DNA of 64,000 nucleotides from Streptomyces litmocidini (GTDB lineage Bacteria > Actinomycetota > Actinomycetes > Streptomycetales > Streptomycetaceae). The stretch's first letter is position 1; each line of letters starts with the position of its first letter. The notes under the pieces are model-generated. The model was not told where the DNA came from. It did no database searches and saw nothing but the letters and a program-made list of their open reading frames with translations. Where the stretch lies: contig NZ_BMTQ01000008.1 of NCBI RefSeq assembly GCF_014649755.1, forward strand, positions 186,001 through 250,000, in the 5' to 3' direction. Below, one piece after another: positions 27,112 through 36,098 of the stretch. The translations under genes and the position numbers were made by a program.

Positions 27112-28290
27112 ATGCAGGTCCGCGCGAGGCCCTTCCCTCCGGATCTCATGCCGGAGACCCACGCCGTCGCCGGCCGCTACCGGCTCGACCGTCTCCTGGG
27201 CCGCGGCGGCTCGGCCGACGTGTACGAAGCGCTGGATCTGCGGCTGCGGCGCCCGGTGGCGGTGAAGGTGTTCCGCCCCGAGGACGCCCACCGGGCCCGG
27301 GCGCGGTGCGGCGAGGAGGCCCGGATCCTGGCGCGCATGCAGCATCCCGGGCTGGTGACGCTCTACGACGCGGGCGACGACGAAGACCGGCCCTATCTGG
27401 TGATGCAGCTCGTCCGGGGGACGACCCTGCAACGGCGCATGACCCGCACGGTCCTCGGGCACGCCGAGACCTGCCGGATGGGAACGGTTCTGGCCTCGGC
27501 CCTCGCCCATGTGCACGCCCGCGGGGTCGTCCACCGCGACGTCAAACCGTCGAACGTCCTCCTGGACCGGACGGACACCCCGCACCTGTCGGACTTCGGC
27601 ATCTCCCGCCGCCTCGACGGCCCCGCGGGCTCCGTGCCCGAGGGCGACGGCACGCTCGTCGGGACCGCCTCCTACATGGCGCCCGAGCAGGCCCTGGGCC
27701 GGAGCGTGGGGCCCGAAGCCGATGTCTACAGCCTCGGCCTGGTGCTCCTCGAAGCGCTGAAGGGCGAGACGGAGTACGGGGGAGCGCCGCTGGAGGCGGC
27801 GCTGGCGCACCTGGACCGACCTCCGGTGCTTCCGCCGGGTCTTCCGGCGGAGCTCGCCGCCCTGCTGACGGCCATGACCGCCCGGGCCCCCGAGGTCCGG
27901 CCCGAGGCGGCCGTCTGCGCACGTGCCCTCGCCGCCCCGCGAAGGGCCGGGCGCACCTCCCCCGCCGCCCCCGGACGTACCTCCCCGGGTGGGCGGCCGG
28001 CTCGCCGCGCCTCCGAAGGACCCACCGGACCGGTCGGCCCACGCACGTCCGCCCGCTCCCCCGGTGTCGGCCGTCCAGGGCGCCCCACCGGCAGGCGGGC
28101 CGTGGCGGCGACCCTGGCCGCCCTCGGTCTCACGCTGACCGGTTCCCTGGGCGGCGCCCCCGCCGAGGAGGCGGTGTCCCGGGGCGCGGTTGTTCCCCGC
28201 CCGGGGTCGGCGGACGGCGCCCGGACGGTCGCACCGGCACCACTCGTACCGCGCGCGGACGACCCCACCCGCCCCCTCGGCGGCGCCTGA
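27112..28290 (+). CDS. Serine/threonine protein kinase (Hanks type)
   Basis: 392 residues. The kinase domain covers about residues 22-290: glycine loop GRGGSADVYEA, VAVKVF (ATP Lys), HRDVKPSNVLL (catalytic loop), DFGIS and MAPEQALG. It is followed by a 70-residue Pro/Arg/Ala linker, one hydrophobic segment (VAATLAALGLTLTGSL) and a short C-terminal tail with no PASTA repeats. It is a membrane-linked signalling kinase and its targets are unknown. GGGGAG lies five bases before the ATG; a second Met at residue 13 is possible. Confidence 0.9.
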   Translation: MQVRARPFPPDLMPETHAVAGRYRLDRLLGRGGSADVYEALDLRLRRPVAVKVFRPEDAHRARARCGEEARILARMQHPGLVTLYDAGDDEDRPYLVMQLVRGTTLQRRMTRTVLGHAETCRMGTVLASALAHVHARGVVHRDVKPSNVLLDRTDTPHLSDFGISRRLDGPAGSVPEGDGTLVGTASYMAPEQALGRSVGPEADVYSLGLVLLEALKGETEYGGAPLEAALAHLDRPPVLPPGLPAELAALLTAMTARAPEVRPEAAVCARALAAPRRAGRTSPAAPGRTSPGGRPARRASEGPTGPVGPRTSARSPGVGRPGRPTGRRAVAATLAALGLTLTGSLGGAPAEEAVSRGAVVPRPGSADGARTVAPAPLVPRADDPTRPLGGA

Positions 28291-28634
28291 CGCCTCATCG
28301 GGCATTCGGATCACAGAAGTCCGCGATCCGGATACGCCCCGGACATGATCCGGAAGAGCTTCCCGGCCCGACGGACCGGGATGGTGCGGGACGACCCGGC
28401 GGACGACCCGAAGTGGCAGGACATGACGCCCGGTAGCACCCGTGTCGGCGTTCTCGGCGGAACCACAGGCGTTCCCGTGTTTCCCGAAGACCTGCTCGAC
28501 CGCGGCCCCGCCGGGGGCGGCGCGTGCCGGGGGACGTCACGCCGAGGACGCAGACTCTGATCCTGACGGCGGGCGCCTGCGGCGGCGAGGCGGCGGGAGT
28601 CGTCCGTCTGCGACGCATCCCACACCCCCGCATG

Positions 28635-28680
28635 TTTACGGTGATTACATCATTGCCCTAATGTGTGTGGTGCACACATC
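28635..28680 (+). promoter_or_regulatory. Promoter with overlapping 15-bp palindromic operator
   Basis: A TTTACG -35 and a TAATGT -10 with 18-base spacing lie in an AT-rich patch. TGTGTGGTGCACACA (28664-28678) is a palindrome with six-base arms overlapping the -10/start region. The whole 25-bp block 28656-28680 (CCCTAATGTG ... TGGTG ... ACATC) reappears inverted at 36076-36100 before the TetR gene, with 21 of 25 bases the same. The stretch 28291-28630 has no convincing gene. Confidence 0.65.
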
Positions 28681-28710
28681 GTGGATGATCGAGACGGAAG
28701 AGAGACCGGG

Positions 28711-29955
28711 ATGACCAGCGAGCTGTTCTCGCCCCTGCCCCTGCGCTCCGGGCAGGTGCTGAAGAACCGGATCGCGAAGGCGGCCATGGAGGAGAACATG
28801 GCCGGCGACGGCCAACTCCCCGACGGGCAGCTGCTGTCGCTGTACCGGCGCTGGGCCGTCGGCGGCGCCGGCCTGCTGATCACCGGAAACGTGATGGTCC
28901 ACGCCGAAGCCCTGACCGGACCCGCCGGAGTCGTACTCGACGAGCGCGCCCCGCTGGAGCCCTTCGCCGAGTGGGCGAAGGCGGCCAAGTCCGGCGGCGG
29001 CGCGATCTGGATGCAGATCAACCACCCCGGTCGGCAAGTGGCCTCCGACATGCCCGGCGTGGTCTGGGGCCCCACCGACATCGGCGTCAGTCTGGGCAGG
29101 CACAGCAGCCGCTTCGGCCGCCCGACCGCCATGACCCCCCAGCAGATCGAGGACACGGTGGCACGGTACGCGGTGACCGCGCGGCGCGCCGAGGAAGCCG
29201 GATTCGACGGTGTCGAGATCCACGCCGCCCACGGCTACCTGCTGTCGCAGTTCCTCTCCCCCCTCGTCAACAAGCGCACCGACCAGTGGGGCGGGTCCCC
29301 GGAGAACCGAGCCCGGATGCTGCTTGACGTCGTCCGCGCCGTCCGCGCCTCGGTCTCCCCGTCCTTCGCCGTCGCGGTGAAGCTCAACTCCGCCGACTTC
29401 CAGCGCGGGGGCTTCGACGCCGACGACGCCCGCCAGGTCATCGGGATGCTCGAACCGCTCGGCGTCGACCTGGTCGAGCTGTCCGGCGGCAGCTACGAGA
29501 GCCCGGCCATGACCGGCCGCCCCGCCGACGACCGCACCCGGGCCCGCGAGGCCTACTTCCTCGACCTCGCCGAGGACCTCGTCAGGACCAGTCCCATCCC
29601 GCTGATGCTCACCGGCGGCATCACCCAGCGCGCGACCGCGGAGAAGGTCCTCGACAGCGGCGTGGCGGTCGTCGGCATGGGCACCGCCCTGGCCGTCACC
29701 CCCGACCTGCCCGAGCGCTGGCGCCGGGGCCGCGAGGCCGACCGCGCCATGCGCCCGGTGACCTGGTCCGACAAGGCCCTCGCCTCCGCCGCCGGCATGG
29801 CCCAGGTCCGCCACCAGATGCGCCGTCTCGCCCGCGGCAGCAGCCCCAGGCCCGGTACCCACCCGGCGATCGCCCTGGTCTCCGAACTGCGCAAGCAGCG
29901 AAGGGCCCTTCGCGGCTACCGCGCCTGGCTGGCCGAGTACCGGGCCACGGCCTGA
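28711..29955 (+). CDS. NADH:flavin oxidoreductase, Old Yellow Enzyme family
   Basis: 414 residues. TIM-barrel FMN enzyme signatures: LKNRIAKAAMEENMA near the start, MQINHPGRQV, HAAHGYLLSQFLSPLVNKRTDQWGGSPENRARM (substrate His pair region and FMN site) and PLMLTGGITQRATAEKVLDSGVAVVGMGTA. It likely reduces activated alkenes or related electrophiles with NAD(P)H. The ATG at 28711 follows AGAGAG; the longer frame upstream would run through the operator. The shared site suggests control by the TetR regulator at 36144. Confidence 0.88.
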   Translation: MTSELFSPLPLRSGQVLKNRIAKAAMEENMAGDGQLPDGQLLSLYRRWAVGGAGLLITGNVMVHAEALTGPAGVVLDERAPLEPFAEWAKAAKSGGGAIWMQINHPGRQVASDMPGVVWGPTDIGVSLGRHSSRFGRPTAMTPQQIEDTVARYAVTARRAEEAGFDGVEIHAAHGYLLSQFLSPLVNKRTDQWGGSPENRARMLLDVVRAVRASVSPSFAVAVKLNSADFQRGGFDADDARQVIGMLEPLGVDLVELSGGSYESPAMTGRPADDRTRAREAYFLDLAEDLVRTSPIPLMLTGGITQRATAEKVLDSGVAVVGMGTALAVTPDLPERWRRGREADRAMRPVTWSDKALASAAGMAQVRHQMRRLARGSSPRPGTHPAIALVSELRKQRRALRGYRAWLAEYRATA

Positions 29956-30525
29956 GAAGGACGCCGACGGCGCCCCGCGGCGCGCCCCTCCGCTCCGCCC
30001 GGGTCGCCATCGGTCATTGCCTTGTCCCCGTCCCGGCACTCGTCGTCCGCTGCGCGGTGCCGTCCGCTCCGCCTTGACGCCCTGCCGCATGAAGTGCTCC
30101 CGCACATGAAGTGCCCGCGCACGACCGCGTGCGCAGCCGCCCTCCGCGGGCGGTCCGCCACGTGAACCGTCTGCCGGAAGACCGTCCGTCCCCGACGAGG
30201 GAGCGCGAAGACGACGGGACCGAGCCGGAGCCCCGGAGAACCTCGAGGGCTCCTCGTCGAAGGGCCCTCTCGCGCCCGACGGAACGGAAAGGCACCCCGG
30301 GGCCGGGCGCTTGGCTCGCGGGAGGCGGGGAAGGCGATCGTCGCATAGCGTCGACGCAGGCGCGTACGGATGGACGCGCCGACGGACACGCGTCCGCACC
30401 CGCGTGCGGACGGGCCGGTGGGCGTGCCGAGCGGCGCCCCGTTCGGTCGGGCCCGTCCGCGTGCCGCCGCCCGGCGGGCGCCCGGGCCCGCGTCGGCGAA
30501 GGCCCCGAGGTGAGGAGGAAGGCCC

Positions 30526-31059
30526 GTGGACCAGACCCTGTCGGAGCGCGCGTCCACGGTGACGCTGCGCGTCAACGGAACGGACCGTTCGCTCACCCTG
30601 GACCACAGAACGACCCTGCTGGACGCGCTGCGCGACCACCTCGACCTCACCGGCACCAAGAAGGGCTGCGACCACGGACAGTGCGGTGCCTGCACCGTCC
30701 TCCTCGACGGCCGGCGCGTGAACGGCTGCCTGCTGTTCGCCGTCGCGTGCGCGGGCCGTTCCGTCACCACCGTCGAGGGCCTCACCGACGGCGAGGTCCT
30801 CCATCCGGTCCAGGAGGCGTTCGTCGCCCGGGACGCCCTGCAGTGCGGCTACTGCACACCGGGCCAGATCTGCTCGGCCGTGGCCCTGCTGGACGAGGCG
30901 GCGCGCGGCGAACCGTCCCACGTGACACCGCCGGAACGCCTGCCGGGCGGCCCCGTCCCCCTCACCCCGGACGAGATCCGGGAGCGCATGAGCGGGAACA
31001 TCTGCCGCTGCGGCGCCTACCCGAACATCGTGGCCGCGATCGAGGAGGCCGCACGGTGA
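30526..31059 (+). CDS. Aldehyde/xanthine oxidoreductase [2Fe-2S] subunit (PaoA/YagT-like)
   Basis: 177 residues. Plant-type ferredoxin cluster at CDHGQCGACTVLLDG...C and second cluster at CGYCTPGQIC and ICRCGAYPNI. This is the small subunit of a three-part molybdenum hydroxylase and passes electrons from the molybdenum centre to FAD. The GTG follows GAGGAGG. The stop overlaps the next start as GTGA. The preceding 570 bp (29956-30525) hold no gene I can support. Confidence 0.92.
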   Translation: MDQTLSERASTVTLRVNGTDRSLTLDHRTTLLDALRDHLDLTGTKKGCDHGQCGACTVLLDGRRVNGCLLFAVACAGRSVTTVEGLTDGEVLHPVQEAFVARDALQCGYCTPGQICSAVALLDEAARGEPSHVTPPERLPGGPVPLTPDEIRERMSGNICRCGAYPNIVAAIEEAAR

Positions 31060-32057
31060 AGCCCTTCGCGTACGTGCGTCCGGAACGCACCGAGGAGGCC
31101 GTCGCGCACCTCGCGGCCCACCCCGGCGCCCGCTTCCTGGCGGGCGGCACCAACCTCGTGGACCTGATGAAGCTGGGGGTCACCGGCCCGCCGCTGCTCG
31201 TCGACCTCGGCGCCCTGCCCCTCGACGGCGTCGCGGAGACCCCCGACGGGGGCCTGCTGGTCGGGGCGACCGCGCGCAACAGCGACGTCGCCGCCCACCC
31301 CGTCGTGCGCACCCGCTACCCCGTGCTGTCCCAGGCCCTGCTGGCCGGCGCCTCGCCCCAGCTCCGCAACGCGGCCACCACCGGAGGCAACCTCCTCCAG
31401 CGCACCCGTTGCCCCTACTTCCAGGACACGTCCACGCCGTGCAACAAGCGCGTGCCCGGTTCCGGCTGTCCCGCCCGGGAGGGCGTCCACCGGGACCTCG
31501 CGGTCCTCGGCCACTCCGCGCACTGCGTCGCCACGCACCCCTCGGACATGGCCGTCGCCCTCGCCGCCCTCGACGCGGAGGTCCGGCTGCGCGGGGCGGA
31601 CGGCGAGCGGACGGTGCCCGTCACCGCGTTCCACCGGCTGCCCGGCGACCGCCCGGACCTGGACACCGTCGTCGCACCCGGCGAACTCATCACGGGCGTG
31701 GCGCTCCCCGCGCCGCCTCCCGGCGCGCTCAGCGCCTACCGCAAGGCCCGCGACCGCGCCTCGTACGCCTTCGCGCTCGCCTCCGTCGCCCTCGTCCTGA
31801 CCGTCGAGGACGGCCGGGTGGGGCACGCCGCCCTCGCCTTCGGCGGTCTCGCCCACAAGCCCTGGCGGGCGCGGGCGGCGGAGGAGGTGTTGCGGGGCGC
31901 GCCGGCCACCGCCGAGACCTTCCGGCGGGCCGCCGACGCCGAACTCGCCGCCGCCGAGCCCCTCCGCGACAACGGCTTCAAGGTGCCGCTGGCCCGCAAC
32001 CTCGCCGTGGGCCTCCTGGGGGACCTCGCGTCCCGCGCCACCGCGGCCGCCGCGTGA
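31056..32057 (+). CDS. Aldehyde/xanthine oxidoreductase FAD subunit with extra Fe-S loop (PaoB/YagS-like)
   Basis: 333 residues. FAD-binding CO-dehydrogenase flavoprotein fold: FLAGGTNLVDLMKLG and NAATTGGNLLQRTRC. The insert RCPYFQDTSTPCNKRVPGSGC supplies the Cys residues that hold a [4Fe-4S] cluster in the E. coli periplasmic aldehyde oxidoreductase PaoB and in 4-hydroxybenzoyl-CoA reductase-type subunits; xanthine dehydrogenases lack it. This points to aldehyde oxidation rather than purine breakdown. It overlaps the small subunit by 4 bases. A 205-bp gap follows before the large subunit. Confidence 0.92.
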   Translation: MKPFAYVRPERTEEAVAHLAAHPGARFLAGGTNLVDLMKLGVTGPPLLVDLGALPLDGVAETPDGGLLVGATARNSDVAAHPVVRTRYPVLSQALLAGASPQLRNAATTGGNLLQRTRCPYFQDTSTPCNKRVPGSGCPAREGVHRDLAVLGHSAHCVATHPSDMAVALAALDAEVRLRGADGERTVPVTAFHRLPGDRPDLDTVVAPGELITGVALPAPPPGALSAYRKARDRASYAFALASVALVLTVEDGRVGHAALAFGGLAHKPWRARAAEEVLRGAPATAETFRRAADAELAAAEPLRDNGFKVPLARNLAVGLLGDLASRATAAAA

Positions 32058-32262
32058 CGCCCGCGACGTGCCCGCGCCCGCACGCACCCCGGCACCGTCC
32101 CCGGCACCGCCCCCGCCGACGCCCTGCGGTTCGTCGCCCGTCCGCCACGCCGCCCTGACGTCCTGACGTCCCGCCCGGCGCCGGCCCGCCCGCTGGCGTC
32201 CGCCCGCCGAACGTCCGACCGTCCACACCCCGCCGTACGCCGACCGGAGGAGGCACCGCGCC

Positions 32263-34386
32263 ATGACCCGCCACGAACCCGCGACCGCGCAGCCCCGGGC
32301 GGCCGTCCGGCGCGACGCCCGCCAGAAGGTGACGGGCGAGGCCCGCTACGCCGTCGACCGGACGCCGCCCGGCTGCCTCCACGCCTGTCCGGTGCCCGCC
32401 GCCGTCGCGCGCGGGCGGGTCACCGCCGTCCACGCCGACGAGATCCTGCGGCGCCCCGGTGTGCACGCCGTCCTCACCCACGAGAACGCCCCGCGCCTCG
32501 GCGACGCCGACGACCCGACGCTCGCGCTGCTCCAGGAGGACCGGGTCCCCCACCGGGGCTGGTTCGTCGCCGTCGTGGTCGCCGACACGCCCGAGAACGC
32601 CCGCGCCGCCGCCGACGCGCTGCGGATCGACTACGCGCCGAGCGAGCACGACGTCCGGCTGAGCGCCGACCATCCGCGCCTCTACACGCCCGAGAAGGCC
32701 AACGGCGGCCACCCGGCCGTACGCGAGCGGGGCGACTTCGACACCGCCTTCGCCGCGTCCCCGGTCCGCCTCGACGCCACGTACACCATGGGCGCCCTGC
32801 ACAACCACCCGATGGAACCGCACGCCGCCACGGCCTGGTGGGACGACGACGGCCTGACCGTGTACGACTCCAGCCAGGGCGCGACGACCGTACGGGACGT
32901 CCTCGCGCGCCTGTTCCGGCAGCCCCAGCAGCGGATCACCGTCGTCTCCGCCTACGTGGGCGGCGGCTTCGGCTCCAAGGGCACCCCTCGGCCGCCGGCC
33001 GTCCTCGCGGCGATGGCCGCCCGGCACACCGGTCGGCCCGTCCGGCTCGCCCTGCCCCGCCGCGACCTGCCCGCCGCCGTGGGGCACCGCGCGCCCACCG
33101 TCCAGCGCGTCCGCATCGGCGCCGCCGCCGACGGGACGATCTCGGCCCTCGCCCACGACGTGGTCACCCAGACGTCCACGGTGAAGGAGTTCGTCGAACA
33201 GGCCGCCGTCCCGGCCCGCACCATGTACACCTCCCCGCACAGCCGCACCACCCACCGGGTGGTCGCCCTGGACGTGCCCACCCCGTCGTGGATGCGTGCC
33301 CCCGGCGAGGCGTCCGGGATGTACGCCCTCGAAGCGGCCATGGACGAGCTCGCCGAGGCGGTCGGCGTCGACCCGGTGGAGCTCCGGCTGCGCAACGAAC
33401 CCGACGCCGAGCCCGACAGCGGCAAACCGTTCAGCAGCCGGGGCCTCGCCGAATGTCTGCGGGACGGCGCGCGCCGGTTCGGCTGGGCGGGCCGGGACCC
33501 GCGCCCCGGCGTCCGGCGGGACGGGGACGTGCTGTCCGGTACGGGCGTCGCCGCCGCCACCTACCCCGTACTCGTCAGCCCGTCCCGCGCCTCCGCCCAC
33601 GCCGCCCCGGACGGCCGCTTCGTCGTCCGCGTCGACGCCACCGACATCGGCACCGGGGCGCGGACCGTCCTCGCCCAGATCGCCGCCGAGGCCCTCGGCG
33701 CCCCGCTCGACTCCGTACGCGTCGAGCTCGGCAGCAGCCGGCTGCCCGACGCCCCCGTGGCCGGCGGCTCCTCCGGGACCGCGTCCTGGGGCTGGGCCGT
33801 GCACAAGGCCTGTGCCGCGCTGCGCGCGACCCTGGCCTCCGACCCCGGCCGCACGCTGCCGCCCGAGGGCGTCACGGTCGAGGCGGACACGAAGGAGGAG
33901 GCGGGGCGGACGTACCCGTACGCCCGCCACGCCTTCGGCGCCCACTTCGCGGAGGTCCGCGTCGACACCGCCACCGGCGAGGTCCGGGTGGGCCGGCTGC
34001 TCGGCGTCTACGCCGTGGGCCGGGTCCTCAACGCGCGCACCGCCCGCTCCCAGTTCATCGGCGGCATGACGATGGGGCTCGGGATGGCGCTCACCGAACA
34101 CAGCACCATGGACCCCTCCTTCGGGGACTTCCGCGAACGCGACCTGGCCTCCTACCACGTTCCCGTCTGCGCCGACGTGCCGGACATCGAGGCGCACTGG
34201 GTGGAGGAGCACGACCCCCACCTCAACCCGATGGGCAGCAAGGGCATCGGGGAGATCGGCATCGTCGGCACGGCGGCGGCGATCGCCAACGCCGTCCACC
34301 ACGCGTGCGGCGTCCGCCTCCGCGACCTCCCCCTGACCCCCGACCGCCTCCTCCCGCTGCTCACCACCCGGGCGTCCGCTCCCTAG
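32263..34386 (+). CDS. Molybdopterin-binding large subunit of aldehyde oxidoreductase (PaoC/YagR-like)
   Basis: 707 residues. AVRRDARQKVTGEARYAVD at the start, YVGGGFGSKG and RAPGEASGMYALEAAMDELA (molybdopterin cytosine dinucleotide contacts), and near the C-terminus GSKGIGEIGIVG, whose Glu is the catalytic base in this family. It hydroxylates aldehydes or N-heterocycles with water. GGAGGAGG precedes the ATG. The stop TAG is part of the CTAG target copy flanking the insertion sequence, so the coding region is intact but its 3' neighbour is now the element. Confidence 0.93.
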   Translation: MTRHEPATAQPRAAVRRDARQKVTGEARYAVDRTPPGCLHACPVPAAVARGRVTAVHADEILRRPGVHAVLTHENAPRLGDADDPTLALLQEDRVPHRGWFVAVVVADTPENARAAADALRIDYAPSEHDVRLSADHPRLYTPEKANGGHPAVRERGDFDTAFAASPVRLDATYTMGALHNHPMEPHAATAWWDDDGLTVYDSSQGATTVRDVLARLFRQPQQRITVVSAYVGGGFGSKGTPRPPAVLAAMAARHTGRPVRLALPRRDLPAAVGHRAPTVQRVRIGAAADGTISALAHDVVTQTSTVKEFVEQAAVPARTMYTSPHSRTTHRVVALDVPTPSWMRAPGEASGMYALEAAMDELAEAVGVDPVELRLRNEPDAEPDSGKPFSSRGLAECLRDGARRFGWAGRDPRPGVRRDGDVLSGTGVAAATYPVLVSPSRASAHAAPDGRFVVRVDATDIGTGARTVLAQIAAEALGAPLDSVRVELGSSRLPDAPVAGGSSGTASWGWAVHKACAALRATLASDPGRTLPPEGVTVEADTKEEAGRTYPYARHAFGAHFAEVRVDTATGEVRVGRLLGVYAVGRVLNARTARSQFIGGMTMGLGMALTEHSTMDPSFGDFRERDLASYHVPVCADVPDIEAHWVEEHDPHLNPMGSKGIGEIGIVGTAAAIANAVHHACGVRLRDLPLTPDRLLPLLTTRASAP
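34383..34386. repeat. Left target-site copy CTAG of the IS
   Basis: CTAG, four bases, repeated at 35277-35280 immediately outside the other end of the element. CTAG is a common target of IS5-group elements. Confidence 0.75.
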
Positions 34387-35276
34387 GCGGTGTCTTCAAA
34401 TGATCATCGCTGGTGGATCATGGTGGCGTGATACGTCGCCATGAACTGTCCGATGCCGAGTGGGAGTTCGTCCGGCCGTTGCTGCCCGCGTCGTTGCGGG
34501 GGCGGAAGCGGCTGGACGACCGCCGGGTCCTGAACGGGATCGTGTGGAAGTTCCGCACCGGTGTCGCCTGGCGGGATGTGCCCGAGCGCTATGGTCCGTG
34601 GGCCACGCTCCACACGCGTTTCCGCAGGTGGGCCATGGACGGAACGTTCGACCGGATGCTGCGGGCCGCGCAGGCGAAGGCAGACGCGGCGGGCGACATC
34701 GAGTGGCTGGTCTCGGTCGACTCCACCGTCGTGCGGGCTCACCAGCAGGCGGCCGGAGCCCGAAAAGGGGGCTCCGCGACCCGGCCCTCGGCCGGTCCAG
34801 AGGCGGTCTGACCAGCAAGATCCACCTGGCCTGCGACGGCCGGGGCCGTCCCCTCGGCTTCGTCGTCACCGGCGGCAACACCAACGACCGCACCCGGTTC
34901 ACCACCGTCATGGAAGCCATCAAGGTGCCCCGGATCGGACCGGGACGACCCCGTACCCGGCCCGACCACGTCCTGGGCGACAAGGGCTACAGCTCGAAAG
35001 CGATCCGCTCCTGGCTCCGCCGCCACGGCATCCCGCACACGATTCCCGAGCGGGCCGACCAGGTCCGCAACCGGGCCCGGCGGGGCAGCCACGAAGGCCG
35101 CCCGCCGGCCTTCGACCGCGAGGTCTACAAACACCGCAACGTCGTGGAACGGTGCTTCAACCGCCTCAAGCAATGGCGCGGGATCGCCACCCGGTACGAC
35201 AAGACCGCCCAGTCCTACGAAGCCGCCGTCACTCTCGCCTCACTGCTGATGTGGGCGTGACATTTGACGACAGAAT
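34387..35276 (+). mobile_element. Complete IS5-family insertion sequence, about 890 bp
   Basis: Bounded by CTAG duplications. The left end GCGGTGTCTTCAAATG and the inverted right end ATTCTGTCGTCAAATG agree at 11 of 16 positions, best at the inner CAAATG. It contains one transposase gene in two overlapping frames. A decayed relative is at 5300-5515. Both ends and the catalytic residues are intact, so it may still be mobile. Confidence 0.85.
34428..35260 (+). CDS. IS5-family transposase, two frames joined by a probable -1 frameshift
   Basis: Frame one starts at GTG 34428 (MIRRHELSDAEWEFVRPLLP if read as Met) and ends at 34811. It contains WRDVPERYGPW and the first catalytic Asp in SVDSTVVRAHQQAAGA. 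Frame two carries GRSRGGLTSKIHLACDGRGRPL, LGDKGYSSK (second Asp) and NVVERCFNRLKQWRGIATRYDKTA (catalytic Glu), ending at 35260. The join is at a CGA AAA GGG GGC stretch, 34761-34772, where -1 slippage puts the homology back in phase, as in other elements of this group. Read together, the protein is about 277 residues. Confidence 0.85.
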
Positions 35277-35280
35277 CTAG
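35277..35280. repeat. Right target-site copy CTAG of the IS
   Basis: Second copy of the 4-bp duplication. Joining 34386 to 35281 rebuilds the pre-insertion sequence, with the oxidoreductase stop followed by GCGTTTCGCC. Confidence 0.75.
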
Positions 35281-35293
35281 GCGTTTCGCCCCT

Positions 35294-35356
35294 ATTGTTG
35301 ACGGTGCTCACATTTCCCTTCGTCGCTTTCATGCACGCATCGCTCACATGAAAGCG
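35294..35356 (+). promoter_or_regulatory. Leader with TTGTTGACGG and a 10-bp inverted repeat
   Basis: CGCTTTCATG (35324-35333) and CATGAAAGCG (35347-35356) are perfect inverted arms around 13 bases, just before the GTG at 35367. A TTGACG hexamer at about 35298 could be a -35. The hairpin may be an operator or attenuator of the now-broken gene downstream. Confidence 0.4.
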
Positions 35357-35366
35357 GGGAACCCCC

Positions 35367-35834
35367 GTGCCCTCGCCCCGGAAGGACACCGTCGAGGTCG
35401 ACCTCGACGGCCGTGCCGTCACCGTCCCCAAGGGGGGCCTGTACGACCGGTACCGCGTGGACCCCGGCCTCGACGCCCTCGCGCGCATCCGCCCGCGCGG
35501 CCGACGACGCCGGCGGAGTGGATCTGTCGCTCCCGGCGAACGCCCCGACCCAGCGGGCCCGCCCGAGCGGCGAGCGCGTCGGTTCGCCCACCTCGCACAC
35601 GAAGATCGACGGCGCGCGGCACTCCACGCCGCACCAGACCCACGTGCTCAACGCCGGCACGACGCGCAGCACCAACGGCGTCACCCTCCAGCTCGGCGAG
35701 GGCCGCATGTCCGACGACCTGCGGTCGCCCATGCCGAAGCGGACCATCCAGTTCGACGTCATGACCGAAGGCCAGGCCGCCCTCCACACGCCGGCGCCCA
35801 CCTCGGTCCCGAGCCGCAGCAAGGAGCCCCCGCC
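35367..35834 (+). pseudogene. Frameshifted gene of unknown family
   Basis: The first frame, from GTG 35367, reads PRKDTVEVDLDGRAVTVPKG and GLYDRYRVDPGLDALARI. From about 35500 the gene-like reading moves to another frame: VDLSLPANAPTQRARPSGER, KIDGARHSTPHQTHVLNAG and MSDDLRSPMPKRTIQFDVM. Both parts have gene-like codon use and plausible beta-strands, and no single frame covers the region. I do not recognise the family. Confidence 0.5.
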
Positions 35835-36098
35835 ATGGTCACCGACCACGCCAGCAGCCCCACGGGCGCCCGGACCGGTCCGCCGTCGCACCGCACCGTG
35901 GGCGGACCGGTCCGAAACGCCTGCGGGCCAGAGGAGCGCGGTTCCGGCTCCAGGACGGATCCGGCGCCGCTCGCCGCTTCCCGTTCGGCCGGCCGCCCCG
36001 CAGGAGACCCGACGAGCGGCCGCGAGAACAGCTCGTCATCCCTCCCGGTCTCCCTCTTCCCTTTCGATCGCCTAAGATGTATACACCATTCACATTAG
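35835..36098 (+). pseudogene. Probable truncated start of another gene
   Basis: ATG at 35835 follows AAGGAG by eight bases and reads MVTDHASSPTGARTGPPSHR, then turns into low-complexity Arg/Ser/Pro sequence that ends inside the TetR operator. This looks like a gene front fused to unrelated sequence by deletion. No family was recognised. Confidence 0.35.

Noticed and set aside
28345..28560. 71-codon frame starting ATGATCCGGAAG before the reductase promoter
   Set aside because: No ribosome site, no recognisable domain, and it decays into Arg/Gly-rich sequence. Possibly a remnant but not supportable.
30100..30525. Possible gene before the aldehyde oxidoreductase operon
   Set aside because: Reading frames there have no start with a ribosome site and no homology I can recognise.
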